A stretch of 64,000 bases of DNA. Source: Brevundimonas lenta (GTDB taxonomy: Bacteria; Pseudomonadota; Alphaproteobacteria; Caulobacterales; Caulobacteraceae). The translations under genes were made by a program, and so were the position numbers. Below, in pieces: positions 46,856-56,289 of this stretch. Positions within the stretch are counted from its first letter, which is position 1. Every line of letters starts with the position of its first letter. Below the pieces are notes generated by a model that ran no database searches, had not been told where the DNA came from, and saw nothing but the letters and a program-made list of their open reading frames with translations. The stretch is taken from NCBI RefSeq assembly GCF_014196335.1, contig NZ_JACIDM010000001.1:806001-870000 (forward strand), given 5' to 3'.

Positions 46856-49362
46856 CCGGCGGGTGGTCCTTCGGCCAGGGTCTCGTTCCAGCACCGTACG
46901 GCGATATCTGCGGCGCTCAACGGGGTCGCCGCGGTGACGACGACCGTCCGTTCCTCGCCGGCGGCCAGGTCGAAATAGTTGTCGCTGAAGCGCAGGTCCG
47001 GCCGGTCGGAGATGATGTGGACGAAGGCGAGCCAGGTCCCGGCCGCGAGGTCGATGCGGAGTTCGGTCTCCGAAGGCTGGGTGATGGCGACCCGGGGCCG
47101 TGCGTCGGGTCGCAGCGCCAGGTCGGCGATCGGGCGGAACAGATGCCGGGCGGTCTCGAAGGCGTGATCCGGCGAGCGCACGCGTAGCACCTGATCGGCC
47201 GAACCGGAGAGCGGCTCCCGCCAGGGGAGGGCGTGACCGCCGCCGGCCGCGGAAAACATGGCCGTCCAGCGTTGAATGATCCGGCCGTCGAAATCCTCCA
47301 GGGTGACGACAGCCTCGCCTTCGACGGGTTCGAGCGTGTCGTTGGTGATCCAGAGCTCGACGGTTCCGTCGTGGGCCGCCCTGAACGAGGCCAGCACCGG
47401 GGCGAAGGCGCGGCGGACGGCGTGGAAGGACGCCTTCTCGACGCCGTCGTAGTCGACCAGGCTCCAGCTGACGCAGGGCCAGCAGTCGTTGAACTGCCAG
47501 AGCAGGGCGCCGGAGCAGTGCGGACGCCGGCGGCGGAAATGCTCGATGCCGAACTTCAGCCCCTCGGCCTGAGTCCACTGGGTGAAGTCGACGTACTGCT
47601 CCAGCGTCGTCGGCAGGCCGGTGACCGGGGTCATCAGGGCGTCGGCCTTGCGGGCCTCGTCCTTGATCCGCGCCAGGAAGCCGGGGCTGTCCAGTGTCAG
47701 GTCGGCGGGGTCCATCCACCGTTTCAGGGTGGCGAGGGCGGGAGCGGCCTGGATGCCGAACTCGCTGACGAAGCGGGCCGTGTCCTCGGCGTAGCGGGTG
47801 TAGGCGACGCCTTCGGGCGAGGACTGGAAGGGCTCGATCATCTCCGCGTCGGGGATGGGCGGGACGCCATGCCAGACGGTCCAGTCGTGGACGTCGCCGG
47901 CGCGCATGCTGTTCGGGTTGGGCCCACCCCAGGGGCTGCCCGGCCAGTACGGCGTCTCCGGGTCGAGGCGCTTGAGCCACGCAGGCATCAGTTCGTCGTA
48001 GAGGCGCGTGCCGGACAGCAGGCCGTCCTCGCCGGACTTGTCGTTGTTGATCCGGTGCATGGCCTGGGATTCGTTGTTGCCGCACCACAGGGCGAGGGAC
48101 GGGTGATGGCGCAGGCGGCGCACCTGGTCCTCGATCTCGGCCCCGACCGAGGCGGCGAAGGCGTCGTCCTCGGGATAGTGGGCGCAGGCGAACATGAAGT
48201 CCTGCCAGACCAGCAGGCCGCGCCGGTCGCACAGGTCGTAGAACAGGTCGGGCTCGTAGATGCCCCCGCCCCAGACCCGGATCATGTTCATGTTGGCGCG
48301 AACCGCCTGGTCCAGCAGGCGCTCATAGGCTTCGGCGTCGGGCTCGGCGACGAAGGAGGTCGAGGGCACCCAGCAGGCGCCCTTCGCGAAGATCGGCACG
48401 CCGTTCAGGACGAAGCGGAAGAAGGTCGCGCCGGGCTCGTCGGGATCGGGCGACTGGTCCAGATGGACGGTGCGCAGGCCGATGGCGCGCCGGGTTTCGT
48501 CGACGGTCCGGCCGTTCGCGATGAGGCGCACGGCGAGGGCGTAGAGCGGCTGGTCGCCGAGGTCCGCAGTCCACCAGAGTTGCGGGTCGTGGATGTCGAC
48601 GGGGGTGAGGATGCGGTCGGCGGCCGGGGCCTCGCGCCGGAACACGACGGCGCCGTGCGGATCGGTCAGGGTGATTTCGATCGAGGCGTCGGCGGCGGGG
48701 TTTTCGAGTTCGACCTCGATCTGGCCGCCGGCGTGCTCGGCGGAAACCACGAGGTTGATGTAGTGGGCGCCGGCGATGCGGGCGCGGGGGCGGACGTTCA
48801 GGCGCACGGGCTGCCAGACGCCGACGGTGGGCAGGTCGGGACCCCAGTCCCAACCCCAGCCGAACTGGGCCTTGCGCATCAGGTTGCGCTGCGAGCGGCT
48901 GACCCGATCAGTGAAGGCGCTCCACACGGGGAGGGGGCGGGCCTCGACGGCCCGGGCGGGCGGATCGAAACGCACGGCGAGGGCGTGCCGGGCGCCCGGC
49001 TTCAGGCGATCGCGGACATCGAAGGCGTAGCGGCGGAACATGTTGTCCGTCCGGCCGATGAGCTCGCCGTCGAGATAAATCGTGGCGAAGGTGTCGAGGC
49101 CTTCGAAGACCAGTTCGACCGTTTCCGTCGCCGCATGGGCCGGAGCCTCGAAGGTGGTGCGCCACCACCACTCCCGATCGCGCACCCAGGCGGCTTCGTC
49201 CTCGCCGCGGCCGTCGAACGGGTGCTGCAGCCGGCCGGCGGCGATGAGGGCGACGTAGGTGTCACCGGGAGCCGAGACGGGAAGCCAGGCTTCCCCCTCA
49301 TCGTGCGCAGACCCTTCTCCGGGCGCGAAGTCCCGGAGCTCCCAACGGTCGAGTTCGATCAT
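46852..49362 (-). CDS. Beta-mannosidase (glycoside hydrolase family 2)
   Basis: 836 residues, full length. N-terminal sugar-binding beta domain (FEGLDTFATIYLDGELIGRTDN), KAQFGWGWDWGPDLP typical of beta-mannosidases, immunoglobulin-like domain, and TIM barrel with acid/base Glu in LWCGNNES (about 428) and nucleophile in RFVSEFG (about 531). It releases mannose from the non-reducing ends of beta-mannosides. No signal peptide, so oligosaccharides must be imported first. Second gene of an esterase-mannosidase-esterase operon, 2 bp after the alpha/beta hydrolase gene. Confidence 0.9.
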   Translation of the reverse strand: MIELDRWELRDFAPGEGSAHDEGEAWLPVSAPGDTYVALIAAGRLQHPFDGRGEDEAAWVRDREWWWRTTFEAPAHAATETVELVFEGLDTFATIYLDGELIGRTDNMFRRYAFDVRDRLKPGARHALAVRFDPPARAVEARPLPVWSAFTDRVSRSQRNLMRKAQFGWGWDWGPDLPTVGVWQPVRLNVRPRARIAGAHYINLVVSAEHAGGQIEVELENPAADASIEITLTDPHGAVVFRREAPAADRILTPVDIHDPQLWWTADLGDQPLYALAVRLIANGRTVDETRRAIGLRTVHLDQSPDPDEPGATFFRFVLNGVPIFAKGACWVPSTSFVAEPDAEAYERLLDQAVRANMNMIRVWGGGIYEPDLFYDLCDRRGLLVWQDFMFACAHYPEDDAFAASVGAEIEDQVRRLRHHPSLALWCGNNESQAMHRINNDKSGEDGLLSGTRLYDELMPAWLKRLDPETPYWPGSPWGGPNPNSMRAGDVHDWTVWHGVPPIPDAEMIEPFQSSPEGVAYTRYAEDTARFVSEFGIQAAPALATLKRWMDPADLTLDSPGFLARIKDEARKADALMTPVTGLPTTLEQYVDFTQWTQAEGLKFGIEHFRRRRPHCSGALLWQFNDCWPCVSWSLVDYDGVEKASFHAVRRAFAPVLASFRAAHDGTVELWITNDTLEPVEGEAVVTLEDFDGRIIQRWTAMFSAAGGGHALPWREPLSGSADQVLRVRSPDHAFETARHLFRPIADLALRPDARPRVAITQPSETELRIDLAAGTWLAFVHIISDRPDLRFSDNYFDLAAGEERTVVVTAATPLSAADIAVRCWNETLAEGPPAG

Positions 49363-49364
49363 GA

Positions 49365-50171
49365 TCAGGCCCCCGCCCGGGCGGCCTCGACCTCGCCGAT
49401 GAAGCGTTCGACCTCGGCGTTGGCGCGTTCGCCCGCGCCGATGAAATAGTTGTGGCCGATGTCCTGGAAGGTCACGAGCCGGGCGTCGGGGATCATTTCC
49501 GCCATCGCCTTTCCGGCCTCATAGGGCACGGCCAGATCCTGGGTGCCGTGCAGCACCAGGGTCGGCAGTTTCACGGCGCGGACGTCGGCGGGATCGACGC
49601 TGTAGTGGGAGATGGCGATGGCCTGGGCGATGACGCCGTTCAGGTCGTAGGGGTCCTTCGCCAGGACCTTCATGTCGCGGGCGATGACGTCGTCCGGCGC
49701 GGCGTCGCCATAGCCGTTCTTGTGTTTCGGCTTCGCCAGCAGTTTGAGCAGCGGCAGGGCGTTGTAGAGCAGTTTGATCAGCCAGTCGGGCCGGGGCTTG
49801 ATGTCCGGCGTCTTGGCCATGGTGCAGCCGAGGATCAGCGAGCGGGCCCGTTCCGGGTACCGGATGCCGAACTCCAGCGCGATGCCGCCGCCCATCGAGA
49901 CGCCGTAGACATGGGCCGACTGGACTCCGGCCGCATCGAGCACCGCGAGCGCGTCGGCGGTCATCTCCTCGACGCTGGTCCGGCGCGGGGCGCCGCTCTG
50001 GCCCGTGCCGCGATTGTCGAAGGAAAGCAGATGGTAGCGATCGCCCAGGGCTTCCTTCAGCGGGTACCACATGCCGGAGCTGTAGCGGTGCCCCATGATC
50101 AGCAGGATGGGCACGCCCGAGCCGCTTTCGTCCCACGCCAGACGCACGCCGCCACGATCCAGAAACCGCAT
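49365..50171 (-). CDS. Alpha/beta hydrolase
   Basis: 268 residues, ATG with GGGAGG 6 nt before. Nucleophile Ser92 in GVSMGG, an oxyanion region near LLIMGH, and a likely catalytic His in DIGHNYF near the C-terminus. The overall look is that of small esterases and enol-lactonases. It is the first gene of the operon with beta-mannosidase and SGNH hydrolase, so an acyl-sugar esterase is plausible; the true substrate is unknown. Confidence 0.75.
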   Translation of the reverse strand: MRFLDRGGVRLAWDESGSGVPILLIMGHRYSSGMWYPLKEALGDRYHLLSFDNRGTGQSGAPRRTSVEEMTADALAVLDAAGVQSAHVYGVSMGGGIALEFGIRYPERARSLILGCTMAKTPDIKPRPDWLIKLLYNALPLLKLLAKPKHKNGYGDAAPDDVIARDMKVLAKDPYDLNGVIAQAIAISHYSVDPADVRAVKLPTLVLHGTQDLAVPYEAGKAMAEMIPDARLVTFQDIGHNYFIGAGERANAEVERFIGEVEAARAGA

Positions 50172-50260
50172 AATCGCCTCCCTTACACGCGGCTTGTTCG
50201 CCCTCGATGGAGCGCCGCTTTCCTACACATTTCACCCGACGCGCTTCGGATGCAAGATAT

Positions 50261-50278
50261 TCATTCGCGATAGAATGA
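50261..50278. promoter_or_regulatory. Inverted repeat TCATTC-N6-GAATGA in a divergent promoter region
   Basis: Perfect 6-bp arms (50261-50266 and 50273-50278) around GCGATA. It is 90 bp from the hydrolase start and 89 bp from the receptor start, almost exactly midway. A candidate operator for joint control of the mannosidase operon and the TonB receptor. Confidence 0.4.
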
Positions 50279-50366
50279 GTGTTGACGATCCCCTGCTTCG
50301 GTGGAACACCTTTGCGCCATGGCGACGGAGATCGCCGAGGAAACGCAACGGATAAGGGGGACCCTC

Positions 50367-52541
50367 ATGGGCCGTAGCATCTGGATTACGACGTCCGCCG
50401 TCGCGCTGCTCTGGTGCGGCGCAGCTCAAGCACAACAGGCCGCTCCGGCCCCGCAGGACAACGAGGCGACCACGCTGGGCGAGGTCGTCGTCACGGCTGA
50501 GCGCCGCACGACGAACCTGCAGGAAACGCCGATCGCGGCCTCGGTCTTCAGCGGCGAGCAGCTGCAGAACAAGGGCGTCACCAACATCGAGACCCTGCAG
50601 TTCGCCATGCCGTCGGTGACGGTGCAGAACTCCGGCCAGGGCAACAGCTTCAACATCCGCGGCATCGGCAAGACGGAGAATTCGTCCAGCATCGGCGTGG
50701 GCGTCATCACCTACCGCGACGGCGTCGCTGTCTTCCCCGCCTATTTCCAGAACGAACCCTTCTACGACATCGCCAGCCTTGAACTGCTGCGCGGTCCGCA
50801 AGGCACCTTCGCCGGCCAGAACGCCACCGGCGGCGCCGTGTTCATCACCGAGCGCAATCCGGACCTGACGGGCGTCAACGGCTACGTCACAGGCCAGTAC
50901 GGCAGCTATGATCACCTGCGTCTGCAAGGCGCGGTGAACGTGCCGCTGGGCGACACCGTGGCGCTGCGCCTGGCCGGCAATATCGAGCAGCGCGACAGCT
51001 TCTACGAGGTCATCCAGGGCGCGCCGACCGTGGGCGACCCCGGCGTCGTGAACATTGAAAGCTACCGCGCCAGCCTGCTGTGGCAGCCGACCGACGCCCT
51101 GCGCATCCTGTGGAAGAACGACTACAGCCACATCGACCTCGGTGGCTATCCGACCACGCCGGTGGGCTCGCCCGACAGCCTGTTCGACATCCGCACCAAC
51201 GGGCCGTTCCGCGGCATCGACGAGACCGTGCGCTCGGTGCTGAACATCAACTACGAGTTCGACAACGGCATGGTGCTGCGGTCGATCACCGGCTACCAGG
51301 ACGGCACCACCTCGGTGCGCGCCGACACCGACGGCACGGCGACCCTGCCGTTCACCTCGAACATCAAGGTCGATCAGCGCCTGTGGTCGCAGGAGTTCAA
51401 CCTGATCTCGCCGGACGAGGGTCCGCTGCGGTGGGTCGTGGGCGCCTACTACCAGGACGACCTGATCACCTTCCCGCCGGGTCAGTTCACAACCACCCAA
51501 TATCTGTCGCCGACCCTGCCGCTGCTGGTCGCCCTCACGCTCCAGGGCGAGAACCCGAAAACCACGGCGGCGGCCTTCGGTCAGGTCAGCTACGACTTCA
51601 CCGACTCGCTGGAGCTGCAGGTCGGCGCCCGCTTCTCGCGCTCAACGGTCGAGAACCACGCCGTCAGCGCCATTCCGGCCCTGGGTCTGTCGATCAGCCA
51701 GAACGACAAGGTCGAGGAGGACAAGCTCACCGGCAAGGTCGCCCTGAACTACACCCTCGACGACAACAACTTCCTCTATGGCTTCGTGGCCACCGGCTAC
51801 AAGGCGGGCGGTCTGAACGGGCCGAACATCCTCGGCGTGCCGCCCGGCCCGTTCGACGGTGAAGAGGTCCTGGACTTCGAAGCGGGCTGGAAGGCCACCG
51901 CCTTCGACGGCCGGCTGCGCACCCAGATCGGCGGCTACTACAACATCTACGAAAACTTCCAGGTCATCATCGGCGATCCGACGACGCCGACGATCACCAC
52001 GATCTCGAACGTGCCGGGCGAGACGAAGATCTACGGTCTGGAAGCGACGGCTCAGGGTCGTTTCGACGCCCTGGGCTTCGATATCGGCCTGTCCCTGGCG
52101 CATTCGGAACTGGGTGATTTCTACGCCATCGATCCGCGCGGCACGCTGACCGGCGGCTGCAATGCGGCGACGGGGCCGGCCTCGGCCACCTGCACCAATG
52201 TGGGCGGCAACGCCCAGACCTATGCGCCGGAACTGACCTTCAACTTCGGCGTCGAGTACGACTTCGCGGTGGGCGGCGGCCGACTGACGCCGCGGGTGGA
52301 CTACAGCCACATCTCGGAAACCTGGACCACGATCTTCGCCAACGAAGCTCGCGGCGACCGGCTGGAGGCGCGCGACATCGTCAACGCCCTGCTGACCTAC
52401 GAGCCGGGTAACGGCGACTGGGTCCTGCAGGCCTACGGCACCAACGTGTTCGACGAGGAGTACGTCGGTTCGGTGAAGAGCGGCCAGCGCTACGCCGGTC
52501 CGCCGCGCCAGTACGGCATCCGGATCACGCGCAACTTCTAG
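50367..52541 (+). CDS. TonB-dependent receptor divergent from the mannosidase operon
   Basis: Start at ATG 50367 (MGRSIWIT) after AAGGGGG; 724 residues. Signal peptide about 1-23 (ending AQAQ), TonB box LGEVVVTAERR, plug (LQFAMPSVTVQNSG, FNIRGIGK, LLRGPQGTFAGQNATGG) and barrel to ITRNF. This belongs to the large group of alphaproteobacterial receptors for sugars or aromatics. Divergence from the mannosidase operon suggests a manno-oligosaccharide; the downstream acyl-CoA genes offer a lipid or aromatic alternative, but a terminator separates them. Confidence 0.85.
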   Translation: MGRSIWITTSAVALLWCGAAQAQQAAPAPQDNEATTLGEVVVTAERRTTNLQETPIAASVFSGEQLQNKGVTNIETLQFAMPSVTVQNSGQGNSFNIRGIGKTENSSSIGVGVITYRDGVAVFPAYFQNEPFYDIASLELLRGPQGTFAGQNATGGAVFITERNPDLTGVNGYVTGQYGSYDHLRLQGAVNVPLGDTVALRLAGNIEQRDSFYEVIQGAPTVGDPGVVNIESYRASLLWQPTDALRILWKNDYSHIDLGGYPTTPVGSPDSLFDIRTNGPFRGIDETVRSVLNINYEFDNGMVLRSITGYQDGTTSVRADTDGTATLPFTSNIKVDQRLWSQEFNLISPDEGPLRWVVGAYYQDDLITFPPGQFTTTQYLSPTLPLLVALTLQGENPKTTAAAFGQVSYDFTDSLELQVGARFSRSTVENHAVSAIPALGLSISQNDKVEEDKLTGKVALNYTLDDNNFLYGFVATGYKAGGLNGPNILGVPPGPFDGEEVLDFEAGWKATAFDGRLRTQIGGYYNIYENFQVIIGDPTTPTITTISNVPGETKIYGLEATAQGRFDALGFDIGLSLAHSELGDFYAIDPRGTLTGGCNAATGPASATCTNVGGNAQTYAPELTFNFGVEYDFAVGGGRLTPRVDYSHISETWTTIFANEARGDRLEARDIVNALLTYEPGNGDWVLQAYGTNVFDEEYVGSVKSGQRYAGPPRQYGIRITRNF

Positions 52542-52550
52542 CGCCGTCCC

Positions 52551-52574
52551 GGGGCGGGCCTTCGGGTCCGCCCC
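52551..52574 (+). terminator. Hairpin with TTCG tetraloop after the TonB receptor
   Basis: GGGGCGGGCC and GGTCCGCCCC pair with one mismatch around a TTCG tetraloop, 10 bp after the receptor stop. Only weak T-runs follow. It probably isolates the receptor from the acyl-CoA ligase gene. Confidence 0.6.
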
Positions 52575-52602
52575 ACCGCTTTCCCCTGTTTCAAGTTCCC
52601 TG

Positions 52603-54216
52603 ATGACCTTTCACCAGACCATCGATCAGCCGGCCGAGGCCGTCACAGAGCGCGCCCGTCCCTTGGACGCGATGCTGGACGCCATGCAGCCGTATGAGCT
52701 GACGGTCGATAAATTCCTGAGCCATGCGGCGCGGTGGCATGCCGATGTCGAGGTCGTCTCCTGCGATATCGACGGCGACGTCAGCCGCATGGGCTACGGG
52801 CAGGTGCTGGCGCGCAGCCAGCGCCTGTCCGGCGCCTTGCTGGACCTCGGTCTGGGCAAGGGCGACGTCGTGGCGACCCTGGCCTGGAACACCCGTCCGC
52901 ACATGGAGCTGTGGTACGCGGCGATGGGCGTGGGCATCGTCTGCCACACGCTGAATCCGCGACTGACCGCCGTCCAGCTGATCGCGATGCTGGAGCAGTC
53001 CGGCGCGACCGTTCTGGCCTATGGGGCGGGTCTTGAGCCGCTGGCAGCCGGGATCGCCGCAGGACGTCCGGGCCTGCGCCTCATCTCCCTCGACGAGCGC
53101 GTCTCAGGCGCGACCCTCGACGTCGAGGCCTTGATCGAATCCGGCCGCCCGGCGCCGTGGGGCGGGTTCGACGAACGGACGCCGGCGGGGCTGTGCTTCA
53201 CCTCCGGTACGACGGGCGCGCCCAAGGGCGTGGTCTACACCCACCGTTCCAACTACCTCATCACCCTGCGCTCGGTGCAGGCGGACTCGCTCGGCCTGAC
53301 CCGCCGGGACGTGGTTCTTGTCGCCGTGCCGATGTTCCACGCCAACGCCTGGGGCTTCCCGTTCTCGGCGCCGGCCGTGGGAGCGAAGCTGGTTCTGCCG
53401 GGACGGGTCACCGACGGCGAACGGCTGGCGCGGCTGATCCGCGAGGAGGGCGTCACCGTCACCGCGGGCGTGCCGACCGTCTGGCTCGGCCTGGTCGATC
53501 ACGTCGATGCGGGCGCGGAGGGCGTGCCGTCGCTCGAGCGCATCGTGCTGGGCGGCGCCGGCTGCCCGGAAAGCCTGATGAAACGCCTCGAACAGACCCT
53601 GGGCGTTCGCGTCCAGACCAGCTGGGGCATGACCGAGCTGTCGCCGACCGGCACCCTGTCGTCGCCGGGCGAGACGGCGGTCGCGTCGGGTTGGACCTCG
53701 ATCGGTCTGGACATGCTGCTGACCGACGCCGAAGGCGCGGCGCTGCCGCAGCAGCGCGGCGTCGTCGGCCATCTGAAGGTCAAGGGCGCCAGCGTGGTGC
53801 ATCGCTACCTCGGCGCCGACCGGCCGGCGGTCGACGCCGACGGCTGGTTCGACACCGGCGACCTGGCTGTGATCGACGAGACCGGCGCCCTGACCATCGC
53901 CGGACGCTCCAAGGACCTGATCAAGTCGGGCGGCGAGTGGATCAATCCGGTCGAGATCGAGGAGATCATCGGCGCGCTGGACGCCGTCGTGCTGGCGGCC
54001 GTCGTCGGGCGGCCGGACGCGAAGTGGGGCGAACGGCCGGTGCTGGTCGTCGAACTGCGCGAGCCGGTGTCTGACGAGACCTTCCGTGCGGCCCTGAAGG
54101 GGCGGGTGGCGGACTGGTGGATCCCGGACCGGATGCAGCGTGTGGAGCGCATGCCGCTGGCTGCGACCGGCAAGATCGACAAGGCCCGGCTGCGCGCCGA
54201 GTTCGGGCAGGCGTGA
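52603..54216 (+). CDS. Fatty-acid/acyl-CoA ligase (AMP-forming)
   Basis: 537 residues of the ANL superfamily. AMP-binding motif CFTSGTTGAPKGV, a VPMFHANAWGFPF segment, SWGMTELSP and WFDTGDLA with the hinge GRSKDLIKSGGEWI and C-terminal Lys in ATGKIDK are all intact. It activates a carboxylic acid to its CoA thioester in the cytosol. First gene of a cluster with regulator, esterase, transporter and thiolase; together these look like a route for breaking down an esterified acid. Confidence 0.88.
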   Translation: MTFHQTIDQPAEAVTERARPLDAMLDAMQPYELTVDKFLSHAARWHADVEVVSCDIDGDVSRMGYGQVLARSQRLSGALLDLGLGKGDVVATLAWNTRPHMELWYAAMGVGIVCHTLNPRLTAVQLIAMLEQSGATVLAYGAGLEPLAAGIAAGRPGLRLISLDERVSGATLDVEALIESGRPAPWGGFDERTPAGLCFTSGTTGAPKGVVYTHRSNYLITLRSVQADSLGLTRRDVVLVAVPMFHANAWGFPFSAPAVGAKLVLPGRVTDGERLARLIREEGVTVTAGVPTVWLGLVDHVDAGAEGVPSLERIVLGGAGCPESLMKRLEQTLGVRVQTSWGMTELSPTGTLSSPGETAVASGWTSIGLDMLLTDAEGAALPQQRGVVGHLKVKGASVVHRYLGADRPAVDADGWFDTGDLAVIDETGALTIAGRSKDLIKSGGEWINPVEIEEIIGALDAVVLAAVVGRPDAKWGERPVLVVELREPVSDETFRAALKGRVADWWIPDRMQRVERMPLAATGKIDKARLRAEFGQA

Positions 54217-54281
54217 TGGCGGCTTCCAACTCGCGTGCCGCCGTTCGATCCTCTGCGGAACTGATTCCGCCGGAGGCCGCC

Positions 54282-55022
54282 ATGACCGCCAAGCCCGCTT
54301 CGACCCGCCGCAAGACCACGACCGCCGACGCCCGGCCGAAGGGCCGCTCGAAGGCCGAGCAGCGCGCCGAGACGCAGGAACAGATCCTCAACGAGGCGGA
54401 GTTCCTGTTCTCGAAGCACGGCCTGCACGGCGTGACGCTGAAGGACGTGGCCAAGCGGGTCGGCGTGCACACCACGCTGATGCACTACTATTTCGCGGAC
54501 AAGAAAGCCCTGTTCGACGCCGTCATGGAGCGTCGGGCGCCCGTCACCTCCGGACGGCGGATGGCGGCGATGGACGCCTATGAGGCATCGGTCGGCGGCA
54601 AGGTGACGGTCGAGGGCGCGCTGCACGCCTATCTGGATACCGACCTGGATTCCTACATCGCCGGCGGCGAGCCGTGGCGGAACTATGCGGCGCTGGGCGC
54701 CCAGGTCGCCAACACCCCTGAATGGGGTTCGGAGATCATGAACCGGCTGATGGACCCGGTCGTGAAGCGGCTGATCGACCTGCTGCGCAAGGCCATGCCC
54801 GACACGCCGGACGAGGACATCTTCTGGGGTTACCACTTCGTCTCGGGCGCCCTGATGATGACGCTGGCGCGGACCGGACGGATCGACAAGCTGTCGGACG
54901 GCCTGTGCCGATCCGAGGATTTCGAGGCCGTGAAGGCGCGGATGGCCAAATTCATGGCCGGCGGCTTCCACGCCATTTGCGCCGAGCGCGCCCAGGAACG
55001 ACGAGAGACGGATCATGGCTGA
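54282..55022 (+). CDS. TetR-family transcriptional regulator
   Basis: The ATG at 54282 is preferred for its GGAGG site 5 nt upstream; an in-frame ATG at 54216 overlapping the ligase stop would add 22 residues. 246 residues. Basic N-terminus, then the TetR helix-turn-helix (VTLKDVAKRVGVHTTLMHYYFADKK). The C-terminal ligand domain is unassigned. It overlaps the serine hydrolase by 8 bp and probably represses the surrounding cluster until an acyl-CoA or the substrate binds. Confidence 0.85.
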   Translation: MTAKPASTRRKTTTADARPKGRSKAEQRAETQEQILNEAEFLFSKHGLHGVTLKDVAKRVGVHTTLMHYYFADKKALFDAVMERRAPVTSGRRMAAMDAYEASVGGKVTVEGALHAYLDTDLDSYIAGGEPWRNYAALGAQVANTPEWGSEIMNRLMDPVVKRLIDLLRKAMPDTPDEDIFWGYHFVSGALMMTLARTGRIDKLSDGLCRSEDFEAVKARMAKFMAGGFHAICAERAQERRETDHG

Positions 55023-56289
55023 CGGCCCGGGCGGCTTCCCCTTCACCCGCTCGCCCGAAGCCTCGGGCTTCGCCGCCGCCGGTCTGGACCGGCTGCGGGA
55101 CTATATGGCGGGGATGGTCGAGGCCGAACGGATCGCCGGGGGCGCCATCCTGCTGATGCGCCACGGCCAGATGGTCACCTTCGACACCTTCGGCGCGGCG
55201 CGGCTCGACACCGGCCAGCCGGTGTCGCCGGACACGATCTACCGCATCTATTCGATGACCAAGCCGATCGTCTCGGTCGCCCTGATGACCCTGTACGAGC
55301 AGGGGCTGTGGTCGCTGGACGATCCGGTGACGCGGTTCATCCCCGAGTTCGAGCGGCTGCGCGTCTTCGTCGGCGAAGGTCCCGACGGCGAGATGATCAC
55401 CGAGCCGGCCCACCGCGCGCCGACGATGCGGGAGGTGATGAGCCACACCGCCGGCTTCGGCTACGGCCTGTTCGACCTGCATCCGGTGGACCGGCTGGTG
55501 GCCAGGCGAGGGGTGCTGCAGTCGAAGGGTCTGGTCGATCTGATCGACCGCATCGCCGACATCCCGCTGATGTTCCAGCCGGGGACGGAGTGGTCCTATT
55601 CCGTCGCCTCGGACATCCAGGGGCGGCTGGTGGAGATCATCTCCGGCGAGCGGCTGGGCGACTATCTGGGACGCGTCATCTTCGAGCCTCTGGGCATGAA
55701 GGATACTGCGTTCCACGTGCCCGCCGGGAACGTGGATCGGCTGGCGGCCATGTACGCGGCCCAGCCGGACGGCCGCCTCGCCGAGGCGACGCATATGCTC
55801 GGCCTGCCGATCAACGACTTCACCCGCGCCCCGGCGATGGAGATGGGCGGCGGGGGCCTGGTCTCGACGGCCGGCGACTACGCCCGCTTCTGCCAGATGG
55901 TGCTGAACCGGGGCGAGCTGGACGGCGTCCGCATCCTGGCGCCGGAGAGCATCGACCTGATGGCGACCAACATGGTCGCGGAAGAGGTGCTGGCGGTGGA
56001 GAACCCGGCGCGCCTGCTGCCGTTCAGTCCAGCCTTCGCTTTCGGCCTGGGCTTCTCCATCGTCCGCGATCCGGCGGCGCTGGGCGCCTTCGAGGGGCGC
56101 GGCACCCTGGCCTGGGGCGGGGCGGGCGGCACCTGGTTCTGGATCGATCCCGAACACGACATCGTCTTCATCGGCCTGATCCAGCGTCTCGCGGATCCGG
56201 TGAGCGCCGAGTTCCGGGCCGTGGCCCGCAAGCTGACATACGAGGCCCTGACCCATCGCGGCGCGGCCCACCCCGGGGAAACAAAATGA
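55015..56289 (+). CDS. Serine hydrolase, beta-lactamase (class C-like) family
   Basis: 424 residues. Catalytic Ser80-x-x-Lys83 (YSMTKP), a Tyr in EWSYSVASD and a SHTAGFGYG segment define the esterase/beta-lactamase-like family VIII enzymes. There is no signal peptide, so a cytosolic esterase is more likely than a true beta-lactamase. It may cleave the substrate ester before CoA activation by the upstream ligase. Overlaps both neighbours (8 bp with TetR, 4 bp with MFS). Confidence 0.83.
   Translation: MADGPGGFPFTRSPEASGFAAAGLDRLRDYMAGMVEAERIAGGAILLMRHGQMVTFDTFGAARLDTGQPVSPDTIYRIYSMTKPIVSVALMTLYEQGLWSLDDPVTRFIPEFERLRVFVGEGPDGEMITEPAHRAPTMREVMSHTAGFGYGLFDLHPVDRLVARRGVLQSKGLVDLIDRIADIPLMFQPGTEWSYSVASDIQGRLVEIISGERLGDYLGRVIFEPLGMKDTAFHVPAGNVDRLAAMYAAQPDGRLAEATHMLGLPINDFTRAPAMEMGGGGLVSTAGDYARFCQMVLNRGELDGVRILAPESIDLMATNMVAEEVLAVENPARLLPFSPAFAFGLGFSIVRDPAALGAFEGRGTLAWGGAGGTWFWIDPEHDIVFIGLIQRLADPVSAEFRAVARKLTYEALTHRGAAHPGETK

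Noticed and set aside
46037..49362. Beta-mannosidase as part of inositol metabolism (inositol mannosides)
   Set aside because: No IolR-like site precedes the operon and the enzyme is a general GH2 mannosidase; proximity alone is not enough.
47233..49449. Long plus-strand frame opposite the beta-mannosidase
   Set aside because: Antisense to a gene with complete catalytic motifs; no ribosome site or recognisable domain.
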